Below, in pieces: positions 46,191-55,569 of a stretch of 64,000 bases of DNA. The position numbers were made by a program, and so were the translations under genes. A model generated the notes under the pieces. That model was not told the DNA's origin and made no database searches. It worked only from the letters and a program-made list of their open reading frames with translations. Source of the DNA: Mycobacterium sp. D16Q13 (GTDB lineage Bacteria; Actinomycetota; Actinomycetes; Mycobacteriales; Mycobacteriaceae); contig NZ_MAEW01000019.1 in assembly GCF_002013375.1 (NCBI RefSeq), positions 78,103 through 142,102 of the forward strand, in the 5' to 3' direction. Positions within the stretch are counted from its first letter, which is position 1. Each line of letters begins with the position of its first letter.

Positions 46191-47960
46191 GTGCTCACCG
46201 AGATTCGCATCGAGTCCCTTGGCGCCATCCCTGCTGCCACCGCGGAGTTCGACAGCGGGCTGACCGTGCTGACCGGCGAAACCGGCGCCGGTAAGACCAT
46301 GGTGGTCACCAGTTTGCATCTGCTCGGCGGCGCGCGCGCGGACGCCAACCGGGTGCGGGCGGGTGCGGACCGTGCCGTGGTCGAGGGCCGATTTCTCACG
46401 ACCGATCCGCTGGGCGCCGAGCCCACCGATGTCACCGAGGTGCTGGATTCCTCGGGAGCGCAACGGGACGACGACGGCAGCGTGATCGCGGCGCGCTCGG
46501 TGACCTCAGATGGCCGCTCCCGCGCGTACCTGGGTGGACGCAGCGTGCCCGCCAAGTCACTCGCTAGCTTCACCGCGGGTCTGCTCACGGTGCACGGCCA
46601 GAACGACCAGCTGCGTCTGATGCGCCCCGAGCAGCAGCTCGCGGCATTGGACAGATTCGCCTCGGAAGGTCCGGCCAGTATCGAGGCGTTACTGACCACC
46701 TACCGCAAGCTGCGCGAGGAATGGCTCACCGCGCGGCGCGACCTCATCGACCGCACCAACCGGGCGCGTGAGCTCGCGCAGGAAGCCGACCGACTTGGAT
46801 TCGCGCTCAACGAGATCGATGCCGTCGACCCCAAACCGGGGGAGGACGATCAACTCACCGCCGAGATCCATCGCCTGTCCGAACTCGACGCGCTGCGTGA
46901 TGCGGCGGCCTCCGCGCGTGCGGCGCTGGCGGGCTCGGATTCGAATGGCGCGGCCGACGATTCCCATTCGGCGATCGATCGCATCGCGAAGGCCAAGGTT
47001 CTGCTGGAGGCCACCGACGATGCCGCACTGCGGGCTCTGGCGCCACAATTGGCCGAGGCGCTCGCGGTGGTCAGTGACGTATCCCGTGAGCTGACCGCGT
47101 TTACCGACGAATTGCCGAGTGATGCAAGCACGCTCGAGGGGAAGCTGGCACGCCAGGGACAGTTGCGCACGCTGACCCGCAAGTACGCCGCCAACCTCGA
47201 TGGGGTGATCGCGTGGGCGCAGGAGGCACGCGGCAGGCTGGCCGAGGTCGACACCTCCGAAGAAACACTCAATGCCATCTCCGCCCGCGTGGATCGACTC
47301 GCCAGCGAACTGGCCACCGCCGCAACAGGTCTGACCAAGGCACGTACCAAGGCAGCCAAGGCGCTGGGCAAAGCCGTCACTGCCGAGCTGGCGGGTCTGG
47401 CGATGGACCGAGCCGCGTTCACCATCGCCGTGGAGCCCATTCCGGCTCGCACCGATGATGTGGCGCCCTTGACGCTGCCGTCCGGGCAGACGGTGCACGC
47501 CGGATCAGCGGGTGCCGATGCCGTCGAATTCGGATTCGCCGCGCATCGCGACAACCCCATGCTGCCGCTGGCCAAGAGCGCATCCGGTGGCGAGCTCTCG
47601 CGCGTAATGCTGGCCCTCGAGGTGGTGCTTGCCGCCTCGACTGCCGGGACCACCATGGTGTTCGACGAAGTCGATGCGGGTGTGGGCGGCCGTGCGGCCG
47701 TGCAGATCGGCAGGCGGTTGGCCAAGCTGGCGCACACCCACCAGGTGATCGTCGTGACGCACCTGCCCCAGGTCGCCGCGTTCGCCGATATCCACCTCAC
47801 GGTCGACCGGGTAAGCAGCAAGGGCAGCGGCGTGCGCCGTCTGGACGACGAGGATCGGGTTGCCGAGCTGGCCCGGATGCTCGCCGGGCTCGGCGACTCC
47901 GACACCGGCCGGGCGCATGCGCGTGAGCTGCTGGACGCCGCCCGCTCCGAGCGAGGCTGA
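46191..47960 (+). CDS. recN: DNA repair protein RecN
   Basis: A 589-residue SMC-like ATPase that acts at double-strand breaks before recombination. The Walker A GETGAGKTMVV is near residue 29; a long coiled-coil middle (about 150-390) separates it from the signature SASGGELSRVMLALE and Walker B MVFDEVDAGVGGRAA. The GTG at 46191 follows nadK by 2 bases. The tail DSDTGRAHARELLDAARSER is complete. Confidence 0.96.
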   Translation: MLTEIRIESLGAIPAATAEFDSGLTVLTGETGAGKTMVVTSLHLLGGARADANRVRAGADRAVVEGRFLTTDPLGAEPTDVTEVLDSSGAQRDDDGSVIAARSVTSDGRSRAYLGGRSVPAKSLASFTAGLLTVHGQNDQLRLMRPEQQLAALDRFASEGPASIEALLTTYRKLREEWLTARRDLIDRTNRARELAQEADRLGFALNEIDAVDPKPGEDDQLTAEIHRLSELDALRDAAASARAALAGSDSNGAADDSHSAIDRIAKAKVLLEATDDAALRALAPQLAEALAVVSDVSRELTAFTDELPSDASTLEGKLARQGQLRTLTRKYAANLDGVIAWAQEARGRLAEVDTSEETLNAISARVDRLASELATAATGLTKARTKAAKALGKAVTAELAGLAMDRAAFTIAVEPIPARTDDVAPLTLPSGQTVHAGSAGADAVEFGFAAHRDNPMLPLAKSASGGELSRVMLALEVVLAASTAGTTMVFDEVDAGVGGRAAVQIGRRLAKLAHTHQVIVVTHLPQVAAFADIHLTVDRVSSKGSGVRRLDDEDRVAELARMLAGLGDSDTGRAHARELLDAARSERG

Positions 47961-48061
47961 GTCCTACTCCACGAGCAGAGGCTTGTGGTACGCAAACCGC
48001 AGGTGACCAGCGCGATACGCGCCCGCTCGGCCTCGATTCCAGGGGTGCTGGAGTGACTAAT

Positions 48062-48075
48062 GTGACAGGTGTTAC
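48062..48075 (+). promoter_or_regulatory. tandem GTGAC/GTTAC pentamers upstream of steA
   Basis: GTGAC, four bases, GTTAC lies about 50 bases before the steA ATG. Direct repeats of this type are bound by the response regulator MtrA, which controls cell-division genes in actinobacteria. This is a weak match and not tested. Confidence 0.25.
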
Positions 48076-48122
48076 GGCGCGCCTCCACTGCCTGAGCTGC
48101 CCCGCGAGCCATCATCAGCTGT

Positions 48123-49307
48123 ATGAACTTGACCACGATGCTCACTCGAAGCAGCAGCTCCCGGCCTGGCATCGTCGGAACAGTACGGACCGACAGGGAC
48201 ATCAACCGGCTGCTCCAACGCCTCAATCCGGGTGATATTGCCGTCATCGACATCCTGGATCTGGATCGGATCACGGCAGACGCTCTCGTCGACGCGCGCG
48301 TCAGCGCCGTCGTGAACGTCTCACCGTCGATCTCCGGTCGCTACCCGAATCTGGGGCCCGAGGTGCTGGTCGCCAACGGCATCATCCTCATCGACAGCAT
48401 CGGACCCGAGGTCTTCAAAAAGGTCAAGGACGGCTCCACGGTTCGCGTGCACAACGGCGGCATCTACAACGGTGACCGCCGCCTCATCGCCGGGACGCCG
48501 CGCACCGATGCGGATGTGCACCACCTGATGACCGAGGCCAAGACCGGATTGGTCGCGCACCTGGAGGCCTTCTCCGGCAACACCATCGAGTTCATCCGCA
48601 GCGAGAGTCCGCTGCTGATCGACGGCATCGGTATCCCGGACGTCGACATCGACCTGCGTAATCGCCATGTCATCGTTGTGTCCGACGGCGTGGGTGCCGC
48701 CCACGACCTGAAGAACCTCAAGCCGTTCATCAAGGAGTACCAACCGGTTCTCATCGGAGTCGGGACCGGCGCCGACATCCTGCGCAAGGCCGGCTACCGG
48801 CCGCTCATCGTGGTGGGGGACCCGCTGCTGATGAGTAACGATGTCCTGAAATCCGGCGCGCAGGTTGTTCTTCCCGCCGACGCCGACGGGCACGCCGCCG
48901 GGCTCGAGCGCATCCAGGACCTGGGAGTCGGCGCTGTGACCTTCCCGGCGGCGGGTTCGGCCGCCGACCTGGCGCTGCTGCTGGCCGATCACCACGGCGC
49001 ATCGTTGATCGTGACGGTGGGGCATACCGCATCCATCGAAGAGTTCTTCGATCGCGAACGCCAGCAGTCCAATCCGTCAACCTTCCTGACCCGGCTCAAG
49101 GTCGGTGCCAAGCTTGTCGACTCAAAGGCCGTTGCGACGCTGTACCGCAACCGGTTCTCCGGTGGGGCGATCGCCTTGTTGATCCTGGCGGTACTGGTCG
49201 CCGTGATCACGATGCTGTGGGTCACCAGCGCGGGCGACAGCGCGGCCGAATGGCTGCTCGCCTATTGGAACCGGCTGACGGTGTGGGTGCAGAACCTAGT
49301 CAGCTGA
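48123..49307 (+). CDS. steA: SteA-like septation protein (Rv1697-like)
   Basis: A 394-residue protein. Residues ~1-340 form a two-part cytoplasmic region whose C-terminal half resembles thiamine pyrophosphokinase (SDGVGAAHDLKNLKPFIKEY, GVGTGADILRKAGYRPLIVVGD); one membrane helix near 347-367 (GGAIALLILAVLVAVITMLW) precedes a short outer tail. In Corynebacterium glutamicum SteA with SteB supports septal peptidoglycan cleavage during daughter-cell separation. It is followed by its partner 7 bases later. The ATG 48123 gives MNLTTMLTRSSSSRPG. Confidence 0.88.
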   Translation: MNLTTMLTRSSSSRPGIVGTVRTDRDINRLLQRLNPGDIAVIDILDLDRITADALVDARVSAVVNVSPSISGRYPNLGPEVLVANGIILIDSIGPEVFKKVKDGSTVRVHNGGIYNGDRRLIAGTPRTDADVHHLMTEAKTGLVAHLEAFSGNTIEFIRSESPLLIDGIGIPDVDIDLRNRHVIVVSDGVGAAHDLKNLKPFIKEYQPVLIGVGTGADILRKAGYRPLIVVGDPLLMSNDVLKSGAQVVLPADADGHAAGLERIQDLGVGAVTFPAAGSAADLALLLADHHGASLIVTVGHTASIEEFFDRERQQSNPSTFLTRLKVGAKLVDSKAVATLYRNRFSGGAIALLILAVLVAVITMLWVTSAGDSAAEWLLAYWNRLTVWVQNLVS

Positions 49308-49314
49308 GCTACCC

Positions 49315-50259
49315 GTGATCACTCTGCGCCAGCACGCAATATCCCTCGCCGCGGTCTTCCTCGCCCTGGCGGTCGGCGTCATACTCGGTTCCGGCTTGCT
49401 CAACGACACGCTCCTGTCGGGTCTACGCGACGACAAGCGCACCCAGCAGCGGCAGATCGAAGACCTCAATCAGGACAAGAACGCTCTCAACGAGAAGCTC
49501 AACGCCGCAAGCAATTTCGATGCCACCATGGCGCCTCGAATGGTCAAGGATGTCCTGAGCGATCGAAAGGTGGTGTTGTTCACCACCCCGGAGGCAGACC
49601 GTTCCGATGTCGACGGGATCGCCCAGCTGATATCCACCGCCGGCGGATCGGTATCGGGCCGAGTCGGGCTGACCGACCAGTTCACCGACGCCAATCAAGG
49701 TGAGCGGCTGCGCACCATCGTGAACTCATCGATCCTGCCCGCCGGGACCCAGCTGCGCACCGATGTCGTAGACCAGGGATCGCAGGCCGGTGACCTGGTC
49801 GGCATCGTGCTACAGATTGCCCCGCACAAACCGGAGGAACCGGCACCGCCGGTGACCGACGAGCAGCGTGACATCGCATTGTCGGCGCTGCGTCAGAGCG
49901 GATTCATCACCTACACCGACGGACAGGTGTCGGCGGGGAACCTCGCGGTGATCGTGACCGGGGGAGCACTACCCGACGATGCCGGGAACAAGGGGTCCAG
50001 CGTGGCGCGATTCGCTGCCGCGCTGGATCGGCGCGGCTCCGGCACCGTCCTCGTCGGCCGCAGCGGATCGGCCAATGGCATCGCATCGATCGCGGTGACC
50101 CGGGCCGACGGTTCCATGGCCTCGGCGGCGAGCACCGTCGACGACGTGGAGATGGCCTCGGGCCGCATCACCACCGTCCTGGCGCTGCGGGAACAGTCTG
50201 ACGGCCACTCGGGCCGGTACGGACTTGGTCCCGGAGCTACCTCCATCACGGTGCCCTAG
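49315..50259 (+). CDS. mctB: MctB/SteB-like outer-membrane-associated protein (Rv1698-like)
   Basis: A 314-residue protein with an N-terminal signal-anchor helix (AISLAAVFLALAVGVILGSG), a coiled coil (LRDDKRTQQRQIEDLNQDKN) and an extracytoplasmic domain. The M. tuberculosis homologue Rv1698 was described as the copper export channel MctB; the corynebacterial homologue SteB works with SteA in cell separation, so both roles should be considered. The GTG at 49315 (MITLRQHAIS) is 7 bases after steA. A run of conserved residues PGATSITVP ends the protein. Confidence 0.88.
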   Translation: MITLRQHAISLAAVFLALAVGVILGSGLLNDTLLSGLRDDKRTQQRQIEDLNQDKNALNEKLNAASNFDATMAPRMVKDVLSDRKVVLFTTPEADRSDVDGIAQLISTAGGSVSGRVGLTDQFTDANQGERLRTIVNSSILPAGTQLRTDVVDQGSQAGDLVGIVLQIAPHKPEEPAPPVTDEQRDIALSALRQSGFITYTDGQVSAGNLAVIVTGGALPDDAGNKGSSVARFAAALDRRGSGTVLVGRSGSANGIASIAVTRADGSMASAASTVDDVEMASGRITTVLALREQSDGHSGRYGLGPGATSITVP

Positions 50260-50402
50260 ACGGCCACAAAAAGGGGATCTAGGCCACACCGCGCGGCGTG
50301 TTCGGCGCCTGTTGTCGGTGTCTTTGTTAGGGTGAGGTTCCGTGGGTCAGCAGGGCCCCGAGCCAGTCAGAATTGCCCTGCGCAGTCGTCACGGGAGCCT
50401 TC

Positions 50403-52097
50403 TTGCCAGGTCTACGCAAGCATCCTCAATCCGCCACTCGGCACCTCTTCGTCAGCGGCGGAGTTGCCTCCTCGCTGGGCAAGGGACTGACCGCCTCGAG
50501 CCTCGGGCAACTGCTCACGTCACGCGGTTTGCACGTGACCATGCAGAAGCTCGACCCGTACCTCAATGTGGATCCGGGCACCATGAACCCGTTCCAGCAT
50601 GGCGAGGTCTTCGTGACCGAGGACGGGGCCGAGACCGATCTCGATGTCGGGCATTACGAGCGCTTCCTGGACCGCGACCTGTCGGGATCGGCGAATGTCA
50701 CGACGGGACAGGTCTATTCGTCTGTCATCGCCAAGGAGCGCCGCGGTGAGTACCTCGGTGACACCGTGCAGGTGATCCCGCACATCACCGATGAAATCAA
50801 GAGCCGCATCCTGGCGATGGCCGAGCCCGACGCCAATGGCAAGCGGCCCGACGTGGTCATCACCGAGATCGGCGGCACCGTCGGCGATATCGAATCGCAG
50901 CCGTTCCTGGAGGCAGCGCGCCAGATCCGGCATGACGTCGGCCGTGACAACGTCTTCTTTCTGCACGTCTCCCTGGTGCCGTACCTCAAGCCGTCCGGTG
51001 AGCTCAAGACCAAGCCGACGCAACACTCGGTCGCCGCGCTGCGCAGCATCGGTATCACCCCCGATGCGCTGATCCTGCGCTGTGATCGGGAGGTGCCCGA
51101 GCCACTCAAGAACAAGATCGCGCTCATGTGCGACGTCGATGTCGACGGCGTGATCTCCACGCCGGACGCCCCGTCCATCTACGACATCCCGAAGGTTCTG
51201 CATCGCGAGGAGCTCGACGCGTATGTGGTGCGCCGGCTCAATCTGCCCTTCCGCGATGTCGATTGGACAGAGTGGGGCGATCTGCTGCAACGCGTGCACG
51301 AGCCCAGTGAGTCGGTGCGAATCGCCTTGGTGGGCAAGTACATCGATCTGCCTGATGCCTATCTGTCGGTCACCGAGGCACTGCGTGCCGGCGGGTTCCG
51401 GCACCGCACAAAGGTGGACATCAAATGGGTGCCCTCCGACGATTGTGAGACAGAGGCCGGCGCGCAGTCCGCGCTCGGTGATGTCGACGGGGTGCTGATC
51501 CCCGGCGGCTTCGGCATCCGGGGCATCGAGGGCAAGCTGGGCGCCATCTCCTACGCACGTAAGCGGCGCATCCCGATGCTCGGCCTGTGCCTCGGACTGC
51601 AGTGCATGGTGATCGAGGCGGCGCGCTCGGCCGGTCTCGCCGATGCCAACTCCGCGGAATTCGATCCGAACACCCCGAGCCCGGTGATCGCCACCATGGC
51701 AGATCAGGTGCGGGCGGTCGCCGGTGAGGCAGACCTGGGCGGAACGATGCGCCTCGGTGCCTATCCGGCCGTTCTGGAAGCCGACTCCATCGTTGCCGAG
51801 GCGTACGGAACGACCGACGTGTCCGAACGACACCGGCATCGGTATGAGGTGAACAACCCCTACCGCGACAAGATCGCCGAGAGCGGCCTGCGGTTCTCCG
51901 GGACGTCGCCCGACGGGCACCTGGTGGAGTTCGTGGAGTATCCGAGGGATGTGCACCCGTTCGCGGTGGCCACCCAGGCCCATCCCGAGCTCAAGAGCCG
52001 CCCCACTCGTCCACATCCGCTGTTCGTCGCGTTCATCCGCGCTGCGATGGAATACAAAGCGGCCGAGCGCCTTCCGCTGGACCCTGACAGTGAGTAG
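50403..52097 (+). CDS. pyrG: CTP synthase
   Basis: A 564-residue glutamine-dependent enzyme converting UTP to CTP. The synthetase domain has FVSGGVASSLGKGLTAS with the ATP loop, QKLDPYLNVDPGTMNP and ITEIGGTVGDIES; the class I glutaminase domain has the nucleophile Cys in LGLCLGLQC and the His/Glu pair in THxxLKSRP-like QAHPELKSRP. The TTG at 50403 (LPGLRKHPQSATRH) has GGGAG six bases upstream and matches the family start. A -10-like TAGGGT lies at 50328-50333. Its last 8 bases overlap the Nudix gene. Confidence 0.96.
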   Translation: MPGLRKHPQSATRHLFVSGGVASSLGKGLTASSLGQLLTSRGLHVTMQKLDPYLNVDPGTMNPFQHGEVFVTEDGAETDLDVGHYERFLDRDLSGSANVTTGQVYSSVIAKERRGEYLGDTVQVIPHITDEIKSRILAMAEPDANGKRPDVVITEIGGTVGDIESQPFLEAARQIRHDVGRDNVFFLHVSLVPYLKPSGELKTKPTQHSVAALRSIGITPDALILRCDREVPEPLKNKIALMCDVDVDGVISTPDAPSIYDIPKVLHREELDAYVVRRLNLPFRDVDWTEWGDLLQRVHEPSESVRIALVGKYIDLPDAYLSVTEALRAGGFRHRTKVDIKWVPSDDCETEAGAQSALGDVDGVLIPGGFGIRGIEGKLGAISYARKRRIPMLGLCLGLQCMVIEAARSAGLADANSAEFDPNTPSPVIATMADQVRAVAGEADLGGTMRLGAYPAVLEADSIVAEAYGTTDVSERHRHRYEVNNPYRDKIAESGLRFSGTSPDGHLVEFVEYPRDVHPFAVATQAHPELKSRPTRPHPLFVAFIRAAMEYKAAERLPLDPDSE

Positions 52098-52734
52098 CGG
52101 GACTCCCGGGGAGGGAGAACGCCATGAGTTCCTCACCCTGGAGTCCGAGCCCGTGTACATGGGCGGCATTCTGGCGTTGCGCCGCGATCGTGTCGCGATG
52201 CCCGGCGGCGGCAGCGCGATCCGCGAGGTAGTCGAGCATTACGGGGCGGTGGCCGTCGCCGCCGTCGACGAGGTCGGACGGGTCGCGCTGGTGCATCAGT
52301 ACCGCCATCCGCTCGGGCACCGGCTCTGGGAACTGCCCGCCGGCCTGCTGGATATCGCGGGGGAGGACACCCAACTGGCGGCCGCACGTGAACTGCAGGA
52401 AGAGGCCGGCGTCGAGGCCACCACCTGGCGGGTACTCGTGGACGCCGCCGCCTCACCCGGGTTCACCGACGAGGTGGTCAGGGTCTTTCTGGCCACCGGA
52501 CTGTCGCATCCGGGCCGCGGCGAAAGTCATGACGAAGAGGCCGATATGACGGTGCACTGGGTGCCGTTGGCTGAGGCGGTGTCCATGGTGCTTGCCGGTG
52601 AGATCGTGAATGCCATTGCCGCGGCGGGCATTCTGGCCGCGCATGTGGCCCTCGCCGGTCATCACACACGCGCTTCGGACGCCCCCTGGCCGGATCGGCC
52701 CACGGCCTTCGCGCAACGTAAGGCCCGAATGTGA
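52090..52734 (+). CDS. Nudix ADP-ribose pyrophosphatase (Rv1700-like)
   Basis: A 214-residue Nudix hydrolase. The Nudix box GEDTQLAAARELQEEAGV is present (near residues 93-112) with all REUxEExGU positions, preceded by YRHPLGHRLWELPAGLLD, the ADPR-pyrophosphatase context. Rv1700 hydrolyses ADP-ribose to AMP and ribose 5-phosphate. GTG 52090 overlaps pyrG by 8 bases. The stop overlaps the xerD GTG. Confidence 0.93.
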   Translation: MSSGTPGEGERHEFLTLESEPVYMGGILALRRDRVAMPGGGSAIREVVEHYGAVAVAAVDEVGRVALVHQYRHPLGHRLWELPAGLLDIAGEDTQLAAARELQEEAGVEATTWRVLVDAAASPGFTDEVVRVFLATGLSHPGRGESHDEEADMTVHWVPLAEAVSMVLAGEIVNAIAAAGILAAHVALAGHHTRASDAPWPDRPTAFAQRKARM

Positions 52735-53678
52735 CGGTGGCGGTCCGGCTCCTGGACGGTGAGATCCAGTCTTATCTGGATCACCTCGACGTGGAACGCG
52801 GCGTCGCCGCCAACACACTGAGCTCATACCGTCGCGACCTGCGCCGCTATCGGCAGCATCTCGCCGACCGCAAGATCGACCGCCTCGCCGACGTGTCCGA
52901 ATCCGATGTGAGCGATTTCGTGGTCACGTTGCGCCGGGGCGACCCCGACAATGGCGTGCCGGAGCTGTCCGCGTCCTCGGCCGCCCGCGCGCTGATCGCC
53001 GTGCGTGGACTGCACCGGTTCGCAGCCCTCGAAGGGCTGGCCCCGACCGATGTCGCTCGCGCCGTCAAGCCGCCGACCCCCAATCGGCGGCTGCCCAAGA
53101 GCCTGACGATCGACCAAGTAGAGGCCCTGTTGGCCGCGGCGGGCGGAGGTGCCACGGACGGCCCGCTCGATCTTCGCAACCGCGCGCTCCTGGAACTGCT
53201 GTATTCGACCGGGGCACGCATTTCCGAGGCCGTGGGGCTCGATGTCGACGATGTCGACGTCCAGGCCCGCTCAGCCCTGCTCTGGGGCAAGGGCGGCAAG
53301 CAGCGGCTGGTGCCCGTGGGGCGCCCCGCGGTGGAAGCGCTTCAGGCCTATCTCGTACGCGGCCGTCCGGATCTGGCGCGACGAGGACGCGGTGGCGTGC
53401 CCGCGCTGTTCCTGAACTCACGGGGTGGGCGATTGTCACGCCAAAGCGCCTGGCAGGTGCTCGCCGACGCTGCCGAGCGGGCCAAGATCAGTGCCGCGGT
53501 GTCCCCGCACACGCTGCGACATTCGTTTGCAACGCACCTCTTGGAAGGTGGTGCCGATGTTCGCGTCGTGCAGGAATTACTCGGCCACGCCTCGGTGACG
53601 ACGACACAGATTTACACGCTGGTCACCGTCAGTTCGCTGCGCGAAGTGTGGGCTGGTGCGCATCCCCGGGCCCGTTAG
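52731..53678 (+). CDS. xerD: tyrosine recombinase XerD
   Basis: A 315-residue site-specific recombinase that resolves chromosome dimers at dif with XerC. An N-terminal SAM-like core-binding domain (YLDHLDVERGVAANTLSSYR) is followed by the catalytic domain with Arg in ARISEAVGLD, Lys in GKGGKQRLVP, HTLRHSFATHL, LGHASVTTTQIYTLV and the nucleophile Tyr. All catalytic residues are present, so it is a host recombinase, not a phage integrase. The GTG overlaps the Nudix stop (GTGA). Confidence 0.95.
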   Translation: MTVAVRLLDGEIQSYLDHLDVERGVAANTLSSYRRDLRRYRQHLADRKIDRLADVSESDVSDFVVTLRRGDPDNGVPELSASSAARALIAVRGLHRFAALEGLAPTDVARAVKPPTPNRRLPKSLTIDQVEALLAAAGGGATDGPLDLRNRALLELLYSTGARISEAVGLDVDDVDVQARSALLWGKGGKQRLVPVGRPAVEALQAYLVRGRPDLARRGRGGVPALFLNSRGGRLSRQSAWQVLADAAERAKISAAVSPHTLRHSFATHLLEGGADVRVVQELLGHASVTTTQIYTLVTVSSLREVWAGAHPRAR

Positions 53679-53794
53679 TAGTCGCCACATGCGCGGGTTG
53701 CCGCTACCGAGAGGCGTAACCCCACTAGACTTGCCCGAATGCCTTCGATGAGCCGGGTGCGCGAAGAGGGTCAAGCAGATGACCGGGAGGTGAC

Positions 53795-54676
53795 GTGACG
53801 GACGGCAGTCTCGACGCTGACTTCCCCGCCGGCGACGGCGACCTTGACCTCACCGGTCGTCCTCACCAAGACATCCCCGAACCAAAGCCGCTGACCAGCC
53901 ATGGGCCGGCCAAGGTCATCGCGATGTGCAACCAGAAGGGCGGGGTGGGTAAGACCACGTCGACCATCAATCTGGGTGCCGCGCTGGCTGGGTACGGCCG
54001 ACGGGTGCTGCTCGTCGACCTGGACCCGCAGGGCGCTTTGTCGGCCGGCCTGGGAATCGCCCACCACGAACTCGAAACCACGGTGCACAACCTGCTGGTC
54101 GAGCCCCGCGTATCGGTGGACGACGTCCTCATGCGTACTCGCGTCGAGGGACTCGACCTGATCCCCAGCAACATCGACCTGTCTGCGGCCGAGATTCAGC
54201 TGGTCAACGAGGTGGGCCGGGAACACTCGCTGGCCCGCGCGCTGCACCCGGTACTCGACCGCTACGACTACGTGCTCATCGACTGCCAGCCGTCGCTCGG
54301 TCTGCTGACCGTGAACGCGTTGGCGTGCTCCGAGGGCGTCGTCATCCCGATGGAATGCGCGTTCTTCTCGCTGCGCGGGCTGGCGTTGCTCACCGACACC
54401 GTGGCCAAGGTGCGCGATCGGCTCAACCCCAAGCTGTCGGTGTCCGGAATCGTTATCACCATGTTTGACGCCCGCACCCTGCACGCGCGTGAGGTGATGG
54501 CCCGGGTCATCGAGGTATTCGGTGACCAGGTCTTCCACACCGTCATCACCCGCACGGTCCGCTTCCCGGAAACCAGCGTGGCGGGGGAGCCCATCACGAC
54601 GTGGGCACCCAAATCCTCCGGTGCCCAGGCGTACATCTCGTTGGCTCGCGAGGTAATCGACCGGTTCGAATCGTGA
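53795..54676 (+). CDS. ParA/Soj-family ATPase (Rv1708-like)
   Basis: A 293-residue Walker-type ATPase. The deviant Walker A CNQKGGVGKTTSTINLGAAL is near residue 44, with LLVDLDPQGALSAGLG and the Walker B DCQPSLGLLT. A ~35-residue acidic N-terminal extension precedes it. It is the first gene of the scpA-scpB group, so it probably works with condensin in chromosome placement, not as the main ParA near oriC. GTG 53795 has GGGAGGTGAC upstream. The stop overlaps the scpA GTG (GTGA). Confidence 0.93.
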   Translation: MTDGSLDADFPAGDGDLDLTGRPHQDIPEPKPLTSHGPAKVIAMCNQKGGVGKTTSTINLGAALAGYGRRVLLVDLDPQGALSAGLGIAHHELETTVHNLLVEPRVSVDDVLMRTRVEGLDLIPSNIDLSAAEIQLVNEVGREHSLARALHPVLDRYDYVLIDCQPSLGLLTVNALACSEGVVIPMECAFFSLRGLALLTDTVAKVRDRLNPKLSVSGIVITMFDARTLHAREVMARVIEVFGDQVFHTVITRTVRFPETSVAGEPITTWAPKSSGAQAYISLAREVIDRFES

Positions 54677-55569
54677 CGGTTGAGGTACCGGAAGCGCTGA
54701 CTATGTCTGATCCGGTCGCGACTTCCATGGAGCCCTCAGTCTCCGACTCCGCTGCGCTGGAACCGGAACCGAAGGCCGCCGATACGCACGGCTTCCGGAT
54801 TCATCTCACAAACTTCGAGGGTCCGTTCGACCTTCTGCTGCAGCTCATTTCGCAGCATCGGCTCGACGTCACCGAGGTCGCGTTACATCAGGTGACCGAT
54901 GAGTTCATCGCTTACACCAAGACGTTGGGCGACACCTACAGCCTGGACGAGGTCACCGCCTTCTTGGTCGTGGCGGCCACCCTGCTGGACCTGAAGGCGG
55001 CGCGGTTGCTGCCCTCGGGCCAGGTGGACGACTCCGACGACCTGGCCCTGCTGGAAATTCGTGACCTGCTGTTCGCGCGGCTGCTGCAATACCGGGCGTT
55101 CAAGCATGTGGCGGAGATGTTCGCCGAACTGGAGGCTGCGGCGCTGCGCTCGTACCCGCGCGCGGTGGCGTTGGAGGAGCGGTTCAGCGAGCTGCTTCCG
55201 CCGGTCCACCTCGGGCTCGATGGGGAGCAATTCGCCCAGCTTGCCGCCGGTGCGTTCACCCCCCGGCCGGTGCCGACGGTGGGTCTGAGCCATCTGCATA
55301 TTCCCCGGGTTTCGGTGCCTGAGCACGCCAAACGGATGGTCGAACTGCTGTCCGCGCGGGGCGCCGGACAGTGGATGACGTTCACGGAGCTGGTCGCCGA
55401 ATGCGCGGCACCGATCGAGATCGTGGCCCGCTTCCTGGGCGTCCTCGAGCTCTACCGCTCCAAGGCGGTACTATTCGAGCAATCCGAACCGCTTGGACCG
55501 CTCCAAGTTTCATGGACCGGTGAGCGCCCGGCGCAGGATGATCTAGAAAAGGCAGTGGACTACGCATGA
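54673..55569 (+). CDS. scpA: segregation and condensation protein A (kleisin)
   Basis: A 298-residue kleisin that joins ScpB and the SMC ATPase heads. After a ~38-residue acidic tail the N-terminal domain begins FRIHLTNFEGPFDLLLQLIS; VVAATLLDLKAARLLP is the typical SMC-neck contact region and the C-terminal winged helix closes the protein. GTG 54673 overlaps the parA stop; ATG 54703 (MSDPVATSM) is an alternative. The stop overlaps scpB (ATGA), as expected for an equimolar complex. Confidence 0.95.
   Translation: MTVEVPEALTMSDPVATSMEPSVSDSAALEPEPKAADTHGFRIHLTNFEGPFDLLLQLISQHRLDVTEVALHQVTDEFIAYTKTLGDTYSLDEVTAFLVVAATLLDLKAARLLPSGQVDDSDDLALLEIRDLLFARLLQYRAFKHVAEMFAELEAAALRSYPRAVALEERFSELLPPVHLGLDGEQFAQLAAGAFTPRPVPTVGLSHLHIPRVSVPEHAKRMVELLSARGAGQWMTFTELVAECAAPIEIVARFLGVLELYRSKAVLFEQSEPLGPLQVSWTGERPAQDDLEKAVDYA

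Noticed and set aside
46850..48274. 474-residue Ser/Arg-rich frame antisense to recN
   Set aside because: Low-complexity translation of the reverse strand of recN; no ribosome site or family.
50520..52169. 549-residue frame antisense to pyrG
   Set aside because: A codon-bias shadow; pyrG is complete on the other strand.
52731..53678. Tyrosine recombinase as a mobile-element integrase
   Set aside because: Sequence, length and gene context (Nudix-xerD-parA) fit the housekeeping XerD.
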